Of a stretch of DNA of 64,000 nucleotides, positions 41,402-52,631 are shown piece after piece. The stretch's first letter is position 1; each line of letters opens with the position of its first letter. The DNA lies in the NCBI RefSeq assembly GCF_026914185.1, contig NC_070560.1, forward strand, positions 6,005,501-6,069,500, written 5' to 3'. Under the pieces are notes generated by a model. It was not told where the DNA came from. It ran no database searches and worked only from the letters and a program-made list of their open reading frames with translations. The stretch comes from Puccinia triticina. Its lineage: Eukaryota > Basidiomycota > Pucciniomycetes > Pucciniales > Pucciniaceae. Both the position numbers and the translations under genes were made by a program.

Positions 41402-42990
41402 ATTTTTTTAGCTACTTACCCTGTGCTGGTCCTTTCAGGCCTAGGAACTTGTCACTCACCAGTATCCTTTCCTTTCTGGTTGGATGGTTTAGTGACTTGA
41501 GTCTTATCCAAGTGATCAAGATCTGCAGGGACTATATTGATCATTAGCATTGACTGTTGTGTTAGAAAGTTAGGAGCATCAAATAAACCTTTGGTGTTGT
41601 CCAATATCATTTCCTGTAACAAACCTTGCTTGGGAGTTTCCGCAAGTTGGGTCTTGGAGCTAACAAGTTCTGTACCTGCATGCACTGGGAAGGTGTGATA
41701 AGTGTGCCATCCTCATGTCACCTTGCGGGACTGCGGGAGTGTTTTGCTGTGCTTACCATGCTCCGCAGCTGATTGAGCTCAAGGCAACTGTCTCACTTTG
41801 TGAGCGCGGCACTGGTCACCTAGGCCTGTATTCTTACAGCCTTCTATGCTTTGAGTTGCAATATTCAAAGCAGCCTAAGAGGCTTGGACTACCCCTATGT
41901 CAGACAATGAACAACAAATGATTACACAGCCTGTTGGTTTTGTGAGGAAGTCTGCGGAGTTCTCCATAGTATTCACATATAAGAGCCTGATGATTCTGTC
42001 CGCAATCAATCACCAGGGGAGATATGTTCCCACTCTCCAGGGAGTGCCACAGCTGAATTTTATGTGAGTTTTGGTTGGACATCAGTTGGATGTGCATTAG
42101 GAAATGATTCTGGAGTGTGTTAGAAACAAATCAGAAGCTTTTTATGATTGTGTTGAAAGTGATTCAGGATTCAATGAAATGTTTTTACAAACTTCCCATG
42201 ATTTGGGGGGAAACTAGAGGCCAAGGCGGCTCTGCCGCTGCAGGGTACCAATCCATCCTTCTGTTCTGCCAAACATCTACCCAAGCCACCTCATCAGAAC
42301 TCCAATAGCTAGTTCACCACTCACTGACTCCAACAGATGGGTCACCACTCACTGATATCCCTTCCCCCCCCCCCCACTTGCCTGTTCCAGCACAATATCA
42401 ACTGCAAGTCTTCCTGCAGCAGGGCAGCCATGGACTGGGTGTGTCAAAATCCAGGAGACTTGAATGCAACCATGGAAATGATTGTTCTTGAGATTTTCAA
42501 AATTGGCCCTACAGCAATAGAGGAAACAAGGAAACATTTTACCTCTCAAACTTGGCATGTTTTACCTCCCTTGCTATTCAAGCCTTCTTAATCTCTATCA
42601 TCTCATGTAATATGAGTCACATCAAAACCCTCCTCATATAGTATATTTAGATTTTACAAAGTAGTAAAATAACAAATTATCTACAGATTGAATTTCAGAT
42701 GTCAGTGTAGCTCATACTAAATTCAAATCAGCTTTTGGGCACACCCAAAATTGACCTCACCCACAATTTTGTTCCATTCTCTGAGTTATTTGAATTTTTC
42801 AATAAATGTGCTGCCTAATTATCTCTAATGTTACAATATTTGAAAGTTATTGAAGTTTAGAATTTCAAATCTTTCCACATAATACCGTTGAGGAGCGCTG
42901 AAGGCTAGCGGATGGTAGCAGTGCGGAGCCAAGACACCAATAATTACTCAGCCTGGACACATATATTCTTGAAGAAGGCGGCTAGTGGAC
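41402..42990. other. Unannotated stretch
   Basis: Frames are short and lack recognised domains. Contains a C-run at 42366-42376. No repeat boundaries identified. Confidence 0.3.
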
Positions 42991-43653
42991 TTTTCTACCC
43001 ACCAACCATTCTTTATTCTCACACCGGATTATCACTTTTGTCCTCTTCTGCATCTATTTTGTATTCAGAATCATCATGTTCTTTGAATTTTTTGGCAGAT
43101 TTTTTCTCAGTCTGATCAGCAGTGTGTTCAAGCGCATTTTCATCTAGATTTTTAGAAGTTTTCTTGGGTTTTTTCCTTATTTTGTTTCAAATTTTCTTCA
43201 TTATCATCATCTAAACTACAAGTTTGATCAGTATTATCTATCTAAGATATTTAAGCAGGATTCTAGCATTATTTCCTCCTTCAGCTTTTCATAGATTTGA
43301 TCTTGATTTTTTTCTTCCTTTGGCTCTAGAGATGGCCAGTGGGTACCCGGCACCCGCCACTGCAATTTGAGTACCTGTTATTGAACTTATGACGTGTTCA
43401 GGTGATTTGTTACTCCTTTTAAGCTTTATTGTTACTACATACCTGTTACTTAGTTGTGCCGCAGTTCCGAAACCTAGTTGATCTCTTTAAAGTCCGCTCA
43501 AGTCATGTACCGGTTTCTTTTCTTAATCAACTCAAGTGTTTCTTAACATTCAAACTCGCTCACACTAAACTCTCATCACATCGATCAGGTTTGTTAAACA
43601 TTAGGTTATTATCTCATGTATCTCTCATTCACATCGATCTTCTTACTCTTCTT

Positions 43654-43935
43654 CAGGTTAGTGGTCAGCGTGTTGGTACTCTTCATACAAAGGTGTAGAT
43701 TCTCATATCACCACCTTCTTTAAGGTGTGCATTAGCAATCAACTCAAGTGTTTCTTAACATTCAAACTCACTCACACTAAACTCTCATCACATCGATCAG
43801 GTTAGTGATCAGCGTGTTGGTACTCTTTGTACAAAGGTGTAGATTCTCATATCACCACCTTCTTTAAGGTTAGTGATCAGCGTGTTGGTACTCTTTGTAC
43901 AAAGGTGTAGATTCTCATATCACCACCTTCTTTAA
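43654..43935. repeat. Direct repeats of about 68 bp inside the hAT element
   Basis: GGTTAGTGATCAGCGTGTTG and what follows through CACCTTCTTTAAG occurs three times (about 43654-43720, 43799-43867, 43868-43935), the last two directly in tandem. A partly matching block at 43528-43590 recurs at 43738-43798. Confidence 0.75.
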
Positions 43936-44059
43936 GCTCTGAGTTCATTACCTGTCTGCAGGTGCCGTGTACAGGTCCGGGTATGCAATTTGGGCCGGAA
44001 AATCACTGGGTATCCGGGTACCAAACATGTAGCCGCCATTGTCAGCTGCAGTTGTGCAC

Positions 44060-44590
44060 TCCAGTGGATGGCCAGCCATCAACCAACTTGATGGCCGGCC
44101 ATCAAGTGGGGTACACTCCCCGCTTGATGACCAGACATCAAGCAGAGTACACGCCCTGCTTGATGACTGGAAATCAAGCGGGATACACATCTCACTCAAT
44201 GGCCGGTGCACTCCATGACCAGCCATCAAGTGGGATGCGCACTTGATGACCATTTACCGGTCACCAAGTACACACCCCGCTTGATGAACGGTCATCAAGA
44301 GGGGTACACACCCTTGATGACCGGCCATTGTTGAGTGGAGTACACACCCCCAAATCCCACGCGATGACCAGACATTGAGTGGGGTGATCACAATAGTTGG
44401 CCACTGAGCGGGGTGTGTACCCCACTTGATGACCGGCCTACACCCCCACTCAATAGCTGTTCATTGGGTTGAGTGCGCATCCCACTTGATGGCCGGTCAT
44501 CGGGTGGGATGTGTACCCTGCTCAATGTGCGGTCATCAAGAGGGGTGTGTACTGCGCTCAATGACTGGCCATTGAGAGGGGTGTGTACAT
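44060..44590. repeat. Hairpin minisatellite (about 30-45-bp degenerate units)
   Basis: At least a dozen units of the form CTTGATGACCGGCCATCAAG followed by (T/C)GGGGTACAC. Each unit is itself palindromic and many occur in both orientations, so a single strand could fold into a series of hairpins. Confidence 0.75.
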
Positions 44591-44906
44591 GGCCCGCTCA
44601 ATTGGTCACTTGCAAAACAGTGCGGTACCCGCCTCAAGTACCGCCAGTACCCGTTGGCGGGTGCCGTGTCTGGGTCTGGGTGTCCAAAATTGGAGAAATT
44701 CATAGCAAGTACCCGCACCTGTTGCGGGTACCCGGACCCGTTTGGCCATCTCTATTTGGCTCACTTTCATCATCTTGAAAAAAAAAAATCTTCTTGTTGA
44801 TTTTCTTCTTCTTTTTCTTCTTTTTGGTGAGCTTTGATAGGCTCCTAAGTGAGTTTGAGGAGCTTGGGATCAACAGTGTCATTGGATCAGGAGGCAGGCA
44901 AGGCAA

Positions 44907-45690
44907 TTTGGGTGAGAGGGAGAGTGTTACTGGACATCTTAGTTTGGCTAGGGGTCACGGAGCGGGATGCAATTGATTGGACATGCTAGAAATTGGCTAG
45001 AATCGAGTCCGGGTGCGCTAGGATTGTCGGGATGGTCTTTCAAACGGCGGCGGGTGGGAGTTGCGGGAGTCAAGGGGGGCATATACACATTGACTCCCAC
45101 AGGTGTTTGATTGGGGGATCGACTCCTGTCCTGGAGTGGGGGATGAGACCTCCAACTCCCCCCGGCGGACAAAAAATATGCAAATGATTATTTTGGAAAT
45201 TTATAGGGCATGAAAATTGAAATTTTCCAAACTTATTGGCCTCAAAATTTCTTGAGACAAAAACTGAGCCAGGCCAAAATGTAGGCTTGAGCCCAAATGT
45301 GAAGAATTCCAACATTTGAACCCTCTGCTAGGTTTCAATTTATGTGTGCAGGGCAAAAAAAGTTGAAATTTTTCAAAATTGAGGCCCATGGTACAGGCCC
45401 TTAATTATCCGACTCCCGTCTGGGATTGCGGAATCACAATTCCGACTCCCAAAACACCCCCGGGTCAAAATTTGGTCATGAGGACCCGGGGGGGACGTCT
45501 CGAAGCGGTCCGCGCGACGTAAACGGAGTCAATTTTGTAATTTATGGGAGTCAATTTCTCAACCCCCTAATTATGTTAATTTTATATTTATATGAAATTT
45601 GAGGTTTTGGAACCCTTTTGGACATATTAATGTCTCATGAAGGGTTGACAAATTGTAACTACACACAGTGGTTTCAAAGCGGCACTTGTC
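44907..45690. other. Unannotated stretch with G-runs
   Basis: Contains GGGAGTC/GACTCCC words in both orientations (45055-45190, 45410-45440) and the inverted repeat CCCCCGGGTC/GACCCGGGGG at 45461-45496. Possibly an old MITE. No gene seen. Confidence 0.3.
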
Positions 45691-45807
45691 TTGCGAGATA
45701 TCACTTTGTTCAGTACAGGCTTGCCGGAGTCCTGTGGCTTTGGTAATCATTTGAATGCAGTGATGTTTGTGAGGATATACATATATATTTGAACGATGGA
45801 TGCTCTG

Positions 45808-47037
45808 TTATTCGACCGCAGTGGCTGTGCGTTCAAGTTGAAAGGGCACGAGCACAGCGATCAAACGCTCACTTGCCTTGTCCCACGATTGCTTCAAGTC
45901 CAGAAGGAAAGCCGCCCATTGGCTGTCGGGTGGATCGTGTTTGATTTTGGCCAGGAGGGGAATCAGACACGAATTCAGAACGGTTAAGGTGGATTCCATG
46001 TCCCTTGGAAGGTTTTGGATTACAGAGCGGATGGAGTTTTGTTGATCAACTGGGATGACTCGGCCTGAGCGGTCAGGAAAGCATGAGAGGCTGGACAGGT
46101 AGTAGAGCCGGAGCATCGAATCAGGGGTCTCGTGTAACTGCTTGATCGTCTCCGAGTTGAGCTCTAGGGTTGTATCGAGCGTCGATATCCGTTTCTTCAA
46201 GAGGTTTTCTGAAGTTTTCTTGGACAAGATCCTTGCTAGTTTGACAAGCGGGATGGCGGACTCGGCTACTTTGCCGATCAATTCTGTTGTGGGGGTTGTC
46301 TCGTTGTTCTCGTTAGGACCAGCTTCCGGCGTTCCTTGAGTTGTGAGGTTGGTTCGCCAGGTGAATGCCTCTAGGGCTTCACCAAGTATCCCGTGTGCTT
46401 CTATCCAGGATCGGTGGATATTAACCCAGTCGGATCTTTTGCCCCAGTTGATCGTTCGAGTGATTATCCCGTTGCAATAAGATATGATGAGCTGGATCTG
46501 TGCCCTCAAAGCCGATCCCTCCTGCACAAGCGAATCATCTTGGATATGAATATTGGCCCTAGCGCACCATCGGATAAAGCTCGGGATTAGATCGAGGAAT
46601 AGCCGGTGATAGATAAAGCGTACGACCAGAAGCTGGATATTCTCGTTTAGATAGGAGCATCGAAAGACTTTCACTTTCTCCAGGCCCTGATCACGATTCT
46701 CGTCTGGTAGAGGTGGTTTTCGAGTGAGGGAGACAACGGCCGAAACAATGCCCCCCAGAGTGATATCGAGGTCCGATAAGATCTCTAGAGTTGGCTCGGT
46801 GACCGACTTTGGGTTCCTCTTGGGATCGATTAGGTCGAGCGATGTTAGCAGCAAGGTGAGCTGGCCTCTGATCGAAGGGAGCAGGATCGAATGCAGCGTC
46901 TCCCAGGTTTCGAGTTTTCCGCCCATGTGCTCGATGGTCAGACTGGGATCTCTCTCGCCTGGGGAAAGATGGTCGGGCTCGAGGCTGTGCTTGTGGGCCA
47001 ACTCCTGCAAAACCCCGATCACCGAGACTGCATACAT
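45808..47037 (-). CDS. Rust-lineage hypothetical protein, paralogue 2
   Basis: A 409-codon frame, closely similar along its whole length to the frame at 33978-35195 and in the same orientation. Blocks LETWETLHSILLPSIRGQLT, TINWGKRSDWVNIHRSWIEA and SLSCFPDRSGRVIPVDQQNS are shared. It is uninterrupted, which for a duplicated non-transposon gene suggests it is still under selection or young. The C-terminus has four extra residues (ATAVE) after the shared LERT. The duplicated segment spans about 45690-47212. Function is unknown. Confidence 0.65.
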   Translation of the reverse strand: MYAVSVIGVLQELAHKHSLEPDHLSPGERDPSLTIEHMGGKLETWETLHSILLPSIRGQLTLLLTSLDLIDPKRNPKSVTEPTLEILSDLDITLGGIVSAVVSLTRKPPLPDENRDQGLEKVKVFRCSYLNENIQLLVVRFIYHRLFLDLIPSFIRWCARANIHIQDDSLVQEGSALRAQIQLIISYCNGIITRTINWGKRSDWVNIHRSWIEAHGILGEALEAFTWRTNLTTQGTPEAGPNENNETTPTTELIGKVAESAIPLVKLARILSKKTSENLLKKRISTLDTTLELNSETIKQLHETPDSMLRLYYLSSLSCFPDRSGRVIPVDQQNSIRSVIQNLPRDMESTLTVLNSCLIPLLAKIKHDPPDSQWAAFLLDLKQSWDKASERLIAVLVPFQLERTATAVE

Positions 47038-47212
47038 CGTCGGAAGGGACTATCAGTTGTGCGTCTCTGGGGATGATGCTTTAGTAATGGCTGGTGGACA
47101 AACGAATTTCCTCTGTCCATTGAACTCGCTCGACGGTTTCCGCATCGCCCGGCGTCTCCTCCATCCCGTCCATCGTGGTTCGCGCTCTGTTCTCGTCCTG
47201 GGCGTGGACAGC

Positions 47213-47744
47213 ATCTCACCCAAAAGTGGCAGGTTGTCACATCCCCCCACTGCAGATATTACATAACAAGCTGTCGGACAGGCTTTATTGTCTCGGCCCG
47301 GGCTGCCGCCGGCCCCATTTATGTTGGCCACAGGCCTACTTCCTCGGTTCGTGTTTGTGATTTTTTTTTTTTCTTCCGAAATGTGGAACGCCGGCCCGGT
47401 TGGGGTATGTAGTGCGGGCACTTCGGTATCCAAGCGAGCTGTCCGAGGGGGTGTGGGCGAGGTCGACCAGCAGTGGGGTGCTGGCTCATTCTCTGGCCAC
47501 CACCCTCCCTCTCCTCTTCCCTCTTCCCTCTTTTCGGGTGATCTCTCCCCATCGCGTTGTCATGGAGCAGCCCACCAGCGGTTTTTAATTTCTAATTCTG
47601 GACTAAACCCGCTATAACCAGCATCCCAAGCACGAACCTCACCAGAGCTCACCCCCGGATTCACACCTCCTGCTCACTCTTTTTTCTTTCCTTTTCCTTT
47701 TCCCTTTTTTACATCCCACCAACGAATTAAGAAGAATCATCATC
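47213..47744. other. Region upstream of the GH76 gene
   Basis: Includes a degenerate unit of the 26-bp repeat near 47270 and a pyrimidine-rich tract just before the GH76 start (47675-47712), a common feature of fungal promoters. No gene. Confidence 0.4.
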
Positions 47745-49484
47745 ATGTTCAGCATAGCCCGACTCACCCGCTTCCTGGCCCTCAGTCTGCCGCTCACCGA
47801 GGCCGCCTCGCTCAACGTCAACGACCTCTCGGCCCTCAAGAATGCAGCCTCCGCCGCACTCAAGAACCTCATGAGCTTCTACACCCCCAACCCCAGCGGC
47901 GTCTTCGACCAGGCCCAGACCCCCTGGCACGAGTCCGGAATGATCTGGGGTCTCTTCATGGACTATGCCAAATACACCGGCGACACCCAGTTCCTCGACG
48001 TCGTCACCGGGGCTCTCGTCAACACTTCCTACGGCCCTGAACAGTACATCTTCACTCCTCTCTCTCTCTCTCTCTCTGTTGACCGTTCATTTGCTTACTC
48101 TTATAAACACACGTTCTTATAGAGATCTTCTCGGTGGAGCAATGTCCTCGACAGCGGCCACTCTATTAGGACGATGGAACGATGATATCCTATGGCACAG
48201 CTTAGTTCGTCAAACATTGATTTCCTTTCTCAGGCGCTCTTGAAGACCACTAACCGTAAAATCTACCTGTTCTCTGAAAACCAATTGACCACATAGGCTA
48301 GTGAGTATTCATTTGCTTGATTGCACAAGCTTAATTCATTGAACATAGCTCACCGCTCTTCTGTTCTTTTTTTTATTAGCTATCGGAGGGGCCGAAATTT
48401 ACGGTGCTGATTCCATCATGCCCGGTTCTAAGGGTCCATGGATAACACTTGCTCAAAAGACATACGACCAGACCTATCAACAATGGGACGGCGGATGTGG
48501 TGGAGGAATTTACTGGGTAGGCCAATACCAAAAAATCAATCAGTCACTTGCCAACCGACACTCTTTTGACATCGCTCATCTGTCATATAAAAAAAATAGT
48601 CTCGGGATCGGAATGGAGCGTCGGCACCCTACAAGTCTCTGATCACCCAACTCGAGTTCATCCAGCAAGGAGCGCGGAACTTCATGGAGAACAAGAACAA
48701 CACTGCTCTAGATCTCTCAAAGGCGGCCATGGACTGGGTGTTCTCATCCGGGCTCGGAAACGTGCAAACCGGTGTGCTCTACGACGGGATGAACGTGGGC
48801 GAATGCGGCAAGTTTACGACGCATCTGTGGAGCTACAACTACGGCTCGCTGCTGGGCGCGCTAGCCTGGATGCACAAAGCCACCGGAAACAACACCTATC
48901 TGGACCTGATCGCGCCGTTCTACAACTACGCCCAGCTGACGTTTAGCGGCCAGAACGTGTCGAACGTGGTGACCGAGACCTGTGAGCCGGGGGCGAAATG
49001 CAACCGGGACCAGCAGGGCTTCAAGGCGATCTATCTGCGCAACCTGGCCTACACCTATCGCGAGACGACGTCCGACCAGGTCAAGGGTGCGATCAAGTCG
49101 ACCATCGATGCCTCCGTTGCAGCCATGGTCCAGTACTCATGCGACAACGATTGGTTCTGTAACGGGAACTGGACCGCCGATGCCTCCCCTGTCAAATACG
49201 TCCGCTCCCAGCACGTTGCCGCCGCCCTGCTCGTCTCCGCCCTCGGCGTCCATCTCAGCCCGGAGGGCGGTCTCTTGCCCAAGATCACCCCCGGCCAGCT
49301 CACCGATACCACGAACGGCGCCGCCGGTCTCGGCTCCGGTGGCACCAAGAACCCCGGGAAAGTCACTAGTAAACCCCTCGGTGCCGCCTCCGGACTCCAG
49401 GTCACCTTCTCCACTCTCTTCCTCGGACTGTTCATCGTCGCATTCTCTACATCCACGTTCGACCCGCTCGCCCTTATACCTTAA
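47745..49484 (+). CDS. GH76 mannan endo-1,6-alpha-mannosidase/transglycosidase (Dcw1/Dfg5 type)
   Basis: This GPI-anchored cell-wall enzyme is thought to cleave GPI glycans and cross-link GPI proteins to wall glucan; the yeast pair DCW1/DFG5 is jointly essential. Exons are 47745-48043, 48123-48208, 48380-48516 and 48600-49484 (468 aa, the usual length). Introns of 79, 171 and 83 bp keep the frame; the second uses a weaker GTCAAA donor, so its boundary is the least sure. There is a signal peptide (MFSIARLTRFLALSLPLTEA). Family blocks are TPWHESGMIWGLFMDYAKYT, the catalytic pair in RWNDDILW, CGGGIYW-SRDRNG across the last intron, and LWSYNYGSLLGAL. The C-terminal Ser/Gly-rich stretch plus hydrophobic tail (LQVTFSTLFLGLFIVAF) is a GPI-attachment signal. 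Confidence 0.92.
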
Positions 49485-50540
49485 CCTCCCTGCTCTTCTC
49501 TCTCCCCCCCAGGTCTCTCTCTCTCTCTCTGTCACCTGCTTTATCTACACCTGTTTCTTTATATCTATATCCGATCTCCCTTATTCTGAAACAACAACTC
49601 CCCTCTGATTCTGTCCTCCTTCCCCCTTCCCTTTGGTCTCGCTTTTCGTGCACTTCGTCACCTTGTTTTATGTTGGATTGGTTGTCGCAACAATAACCAG
49701 ACTTATTCTTACCCTGTTTCTTTTGTAGAAAATGTGTGTTTCTTCTGTTATCTTCGAGTCTCCTTGTTATTCTGAGGAAGAGAATGATGGGATGGACACA
49801 TGGGATTACTCCAAAACAAAAAAAAAATCAGCAGGAGCTAGGGGCAATGTCAGTGGGATGGTGAAAGAAGGTGAAAGGTGTTCTCTAAGTAACGGAAATG
49901 TCCTCTTCGAGATCATGTGTGACCATTATATACTAAACGAGCATACTGAGGCTGCCTTGCGTCAAACACAATAATTTCAAAATGACAACCTGAGGAATAA
50001 ATAATTTGGATACAAAGAGCAGGTGACTGATCCAACTGACCCCCAGACGGAGAAAACAGCCTGATGTGAGACTCAATGAGCTATTGCCTTCCATTGTTTC
50101 TAGATATTCATACTGTTTTTCCACAATCAAACAACAAATCCAATGTACATACTCACCTCTTCACAGTGTCACTTGATACAATTACATGTTTGAGAAGGCA
50201 TTCTCAGAGCTGAACTTCCCCACATAATTAATACTGTTTTCCTGCAATCAAGAAACACATCCAATGTACATGTTGGAGCAAATTGTTGATGCAATTCCAA
50301 GATGTTTGAAAAGGCATATTCAGAGCTGAATTTCCAATGTGAACTCAAACAACCCAGTTGTGCTTGCTTTTTTCCAACATAGACCCAGGCAATTCTTTCA
50401 AATATGAAGAAAATATGGCCAATTTGGGTTTTGCCATTGGTGCTGTTTATCATTGAACAACCAGAGCTCAACTCTGAGAATACCAAAGCTTCCAAGTTTG
50501 TCGTGGATGGTACCCCTGCATCTTCCCATCTTCATCCCTC
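49485..50540. other. GH76 3' flank
   Basis: Starts with pyrimidine-rich sequence that is probably the GH76 3' UTR. A 26-bp phrase (CAATCAA-AACA-ATCCAATGTACAT) recurs near 50125-50150 and 50245-50270. No gene. Confidence 0.35.
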
Positions 50541-50599
50541 TTTTATTTTTTGAAAAGTCTCATCTTTGAAGAAACAGGAAAACATCCAAGCGCACCCAG

Positions 50600-51000
50600 C
50601 CAAAACACTGCATTTTTATTGCATTTTTATTTCAGACTTACTTTGCGCACTGCAAAAAGCTCTTTGCGCACTGCGCAGTGCGCGAAATTTGCAAACACTT
50701 CGCCTACTGCGCATGAAGGGCACAACTTTTTTAAATTATTTTTTTACCAATCAATAGACAAGCTTATTATTGTCCTCTTTGAATTTATTTGGATTTTTTT
50801 TGAAGCTTCCTTGTATGCTTAAAACCCCACCAATAAAAACAACAAGTACAGTCATTTGGGGACCTGGAATCCATATTCCCACAGTAAAAAAAAATCCAAA
50901 TAATTTATTCAATCATGTTAAGTATGTATTTAAAAGTTTTAGAACTTTTTGGCCACTTTGTACAAGGACAAGGCTTTCAAAAAATCCAGTTTTTCATTCA
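50600..51000 (+). repeat. Duplicated repeat, copy A (uninterrupted)
   Basis: Matches 52050-52720 over about 400 bp (TTTGCGCACTGCGC, AGTACAGTCATTTGGGGACC, GGCCACTTTGTNCAAG). Copy B carries two extra insertions absent here, so copy A shows their empty sites. Confidence 0.75.
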
Positions 51001-51192
51001 AGGACAGAACATATAGATGTAAATTACAACTATATCAGAGAAGCTATAAAATACAAAGAAATAGTGTTGGAATATATTCCAACAGCTGAAATGACAGCTG
51101 ACATAATGACTAAATCTTTAGATAGAGTTAAACATGTAAAGCTTAGTATTGATCTCAGTTTATCACCTCCTACAGGATTAAGGGGGGGGGGG
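50990..51192 (+). pseudogene. Copia RNase H C-terminus fragment plus polypurine tract
   Basis: Encodes FHSRTEHIDVNYNYIREAIK, LEYIPTAEMTADIMTKSLDR, the typical end of a Ty1/copia pol. It is followed by a G-run (51182-51192) as polypurine tract directly before an LTR. The rest of the element is missing. Confidence 0.8.
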
Positions 51193-51670
51193 TGTTGAAG
51201 GTGTAATCCCTGTAGAAGGGAAAATGATCAGCAGTACTCTCACTGCTGCGGTTTCTACTGACAAGTGTGCTCAGCTTCCTGCTGACAAGTATGCTCAGCT
51301 TCCTGCTGACAAGCATACTCAGCTGTCCCTTGCTACAGCTGCTCATCACAGTGCAGAAAGCAATAAGAAAAGAAATGCACCAGAGGGGTGGAGCATTCCT
51401 GCAAGGAGGAGAAAAGTATAGCTACTTTTCTTCCTGTCCTTTTGATGAGGACTTTCCATTGGAATGAAGCATTCCTGCAAGGAGGAGAAAAGTATAGCTA
51501 CTTTTCTCTCCTGTCCATTTGACAAGGACTTTCCAATAAGAAAGTACGCTGAGGATTAATTCCTCAGCAGCATTTGTTTACTATAAATAATGGGCTCTCT
51601 TTGCCCCTCTTGTACCTTCCTTACACACTTACACTCCCCCATATATACTCTCACTCTTATATACATTGCC
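51193..51670 (+). repeat. Copia LTR, plus orientation, truncated
   Basis: Starts TGTTGAAGG at the polypurine tract. It contains about three tandem 24-bp units (GACAAGTNTGCTCAGCTTCC) at 51260-51325 and a second near-duplicate block (GCATTCCTGCAAGGAGGAGA) at 51393-51415 and 51468-51490. Ends where inverted LTR sequence begins. Confidence 0.65.
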
Positions 51671-51748
51671 AAAATGCGCCAGTAAGTGTTAAAGTTATGC
51701 TTATAAAGATATATAATAATAATAATTGTTGATTGATAAATCTAACCA

Positions 51749-51912
51749 TGTTGAGCAAGGCTACCAGACAAAGTGGTAATGATGTGTATATAGGTTTATA
51801 GTGAAGATAATATATGATGATGATGAGTGGATGTATATAAGAGTGAGAGTATATATGGGGGAGTGTAAGTGTGTAAGGAAGGTACAAGAGGGGCAAAGAG
51901 AGCCCAGTATTT
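51749..51912 (-). repeat. LTR fragment in inverted orientation
   Basis: The block from GGCTCTCTTTGCCCCTCTTG to CTCTTATATACAT (51593-51668) reappears inverted at about 51830-51906. The terminal TGTTGAGC at 51749 is the LTR end. The two fragments can form a hairpin of about 75 bp per arm. Confidence 0.65.
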
Positions 51913-52159
51913 ATTGTTACATCTGCCGTATCTCTTGTAATTCTCAACCATCATCCACAAGACCAACTTTTTATACATTGCGTGCTTTTTTGCACATTTT
52001 ACACTTTCTTTGGATTCTTTATTCCTTAGCTCAAATTTTTCAAACATTTGATTGAGAAAATAAAACAGACTTCGCACGCTGCAAAAAGCTCTTTGCGCAC
52101 TGCGCGTGAAGGGCGCCACTTTTTCAAAGTATTTTTTGACCAGTCAATAGAAAAGCTTA

Positions 52160-52309
52160 GGCCCCGTTTGGAGCCAATATAATTGCGCAATATAATCCGG
52201 AATTTTGTGACATCTGATCAAGTTTTGGCGGACCTGATCAGATGTCACATAGAATGTCAGGCAAAAAAACTCATATATTGCACGTATTATATCGGCTCCA
52301 AACGGGGCC
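52160..52309. mobile_element. 150-bp PIF/Harbinger-type MITE
   Basis: Perfect 16-bp inverted repeats GGCCCCGTTTGGAGCC/GGCTCCAAACGGGGCC with a TTA duplication (52157-52159, 52310-52312). Copy A of the surrounding repeat has a single TTA and no element, confirming insertion. Confidence 0.88.
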
Positions 52310-52450
52310 TTATTATTGTCCTCTGTGAATTTATTTGGAGTTTTTTGAAGCTTCTCTGTATGCTTAAAAACTCCACCAATGAAAAAAACAAGTACAGTCA
52401 TTTGGGGACCTGGAATCCATATTCCCACAGGCCAAAAAAGCCAAATAATT

Positions 52451-52631
52451 ATGGTCCTCAAAGTTGAATTTCATGCATGTATAAATGCATAAATCATAAA
52501 TTCATAAAACTTTGTTTGCAGGGGATCTCACCAATCTGCTTAAGTAATCTTTGGCTTTCCCAGCCAAAGAATTTTTATGAATTTATGATTTACGCATTTA
52601 TGCATGCATGAATTCCAACTTTGAAAACCAT
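52451..52631. mobile_element. 181-bp foldback MITE
   Basis: ATGGTCCTCAAAGTTGAATT and its imperfect complement at the other end form arms of about 60 bp, with ATAAATGCATAAATCATAAA words. Absent from copy A at the equivalent position. Short AATT flanks may be the duplication. Confidence 0.7.

Larger units (their letters stand above)
43327..44754. mobile_element. Non-autonomous hAT element, 1428 bp
   Basis: Perfect termini TAGAGATGGCCA and TGGCCATCTCTA are flanked by the perfect 8-bp duplication TTTGGCTC (43319-43326 and 44755-44762). Subterminal regions carry GGGTACCCG and GCGGGTGCCG words. The interior contains a tandemly repeated 65-70-bp block and a hairpin-rich minisatellite, with no transposase. 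Confidence 0.88.
43025..44906 (-). pseudogene. Lys/Glu-rich coding remnant interrupted by a hAT element
   Basis: On the minus strand a frame encodes SLSKLTKKKKKKKK...QDDESEP up to the hAT insertion (44762). Removing the element and one duplication copy continues the frame in phase into KEEKNQDQIYEKLKEEIMLE. Further frames downstream (CSLDDDNEENLKQNKEK, EKKSAKKFKEHDDSEYK) are similarly charged but need frameshifts or introns to join. This looks like an acidic/basic low-complexity protein gene killed by the insertion. Family unknown. Confidence 0.4.
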
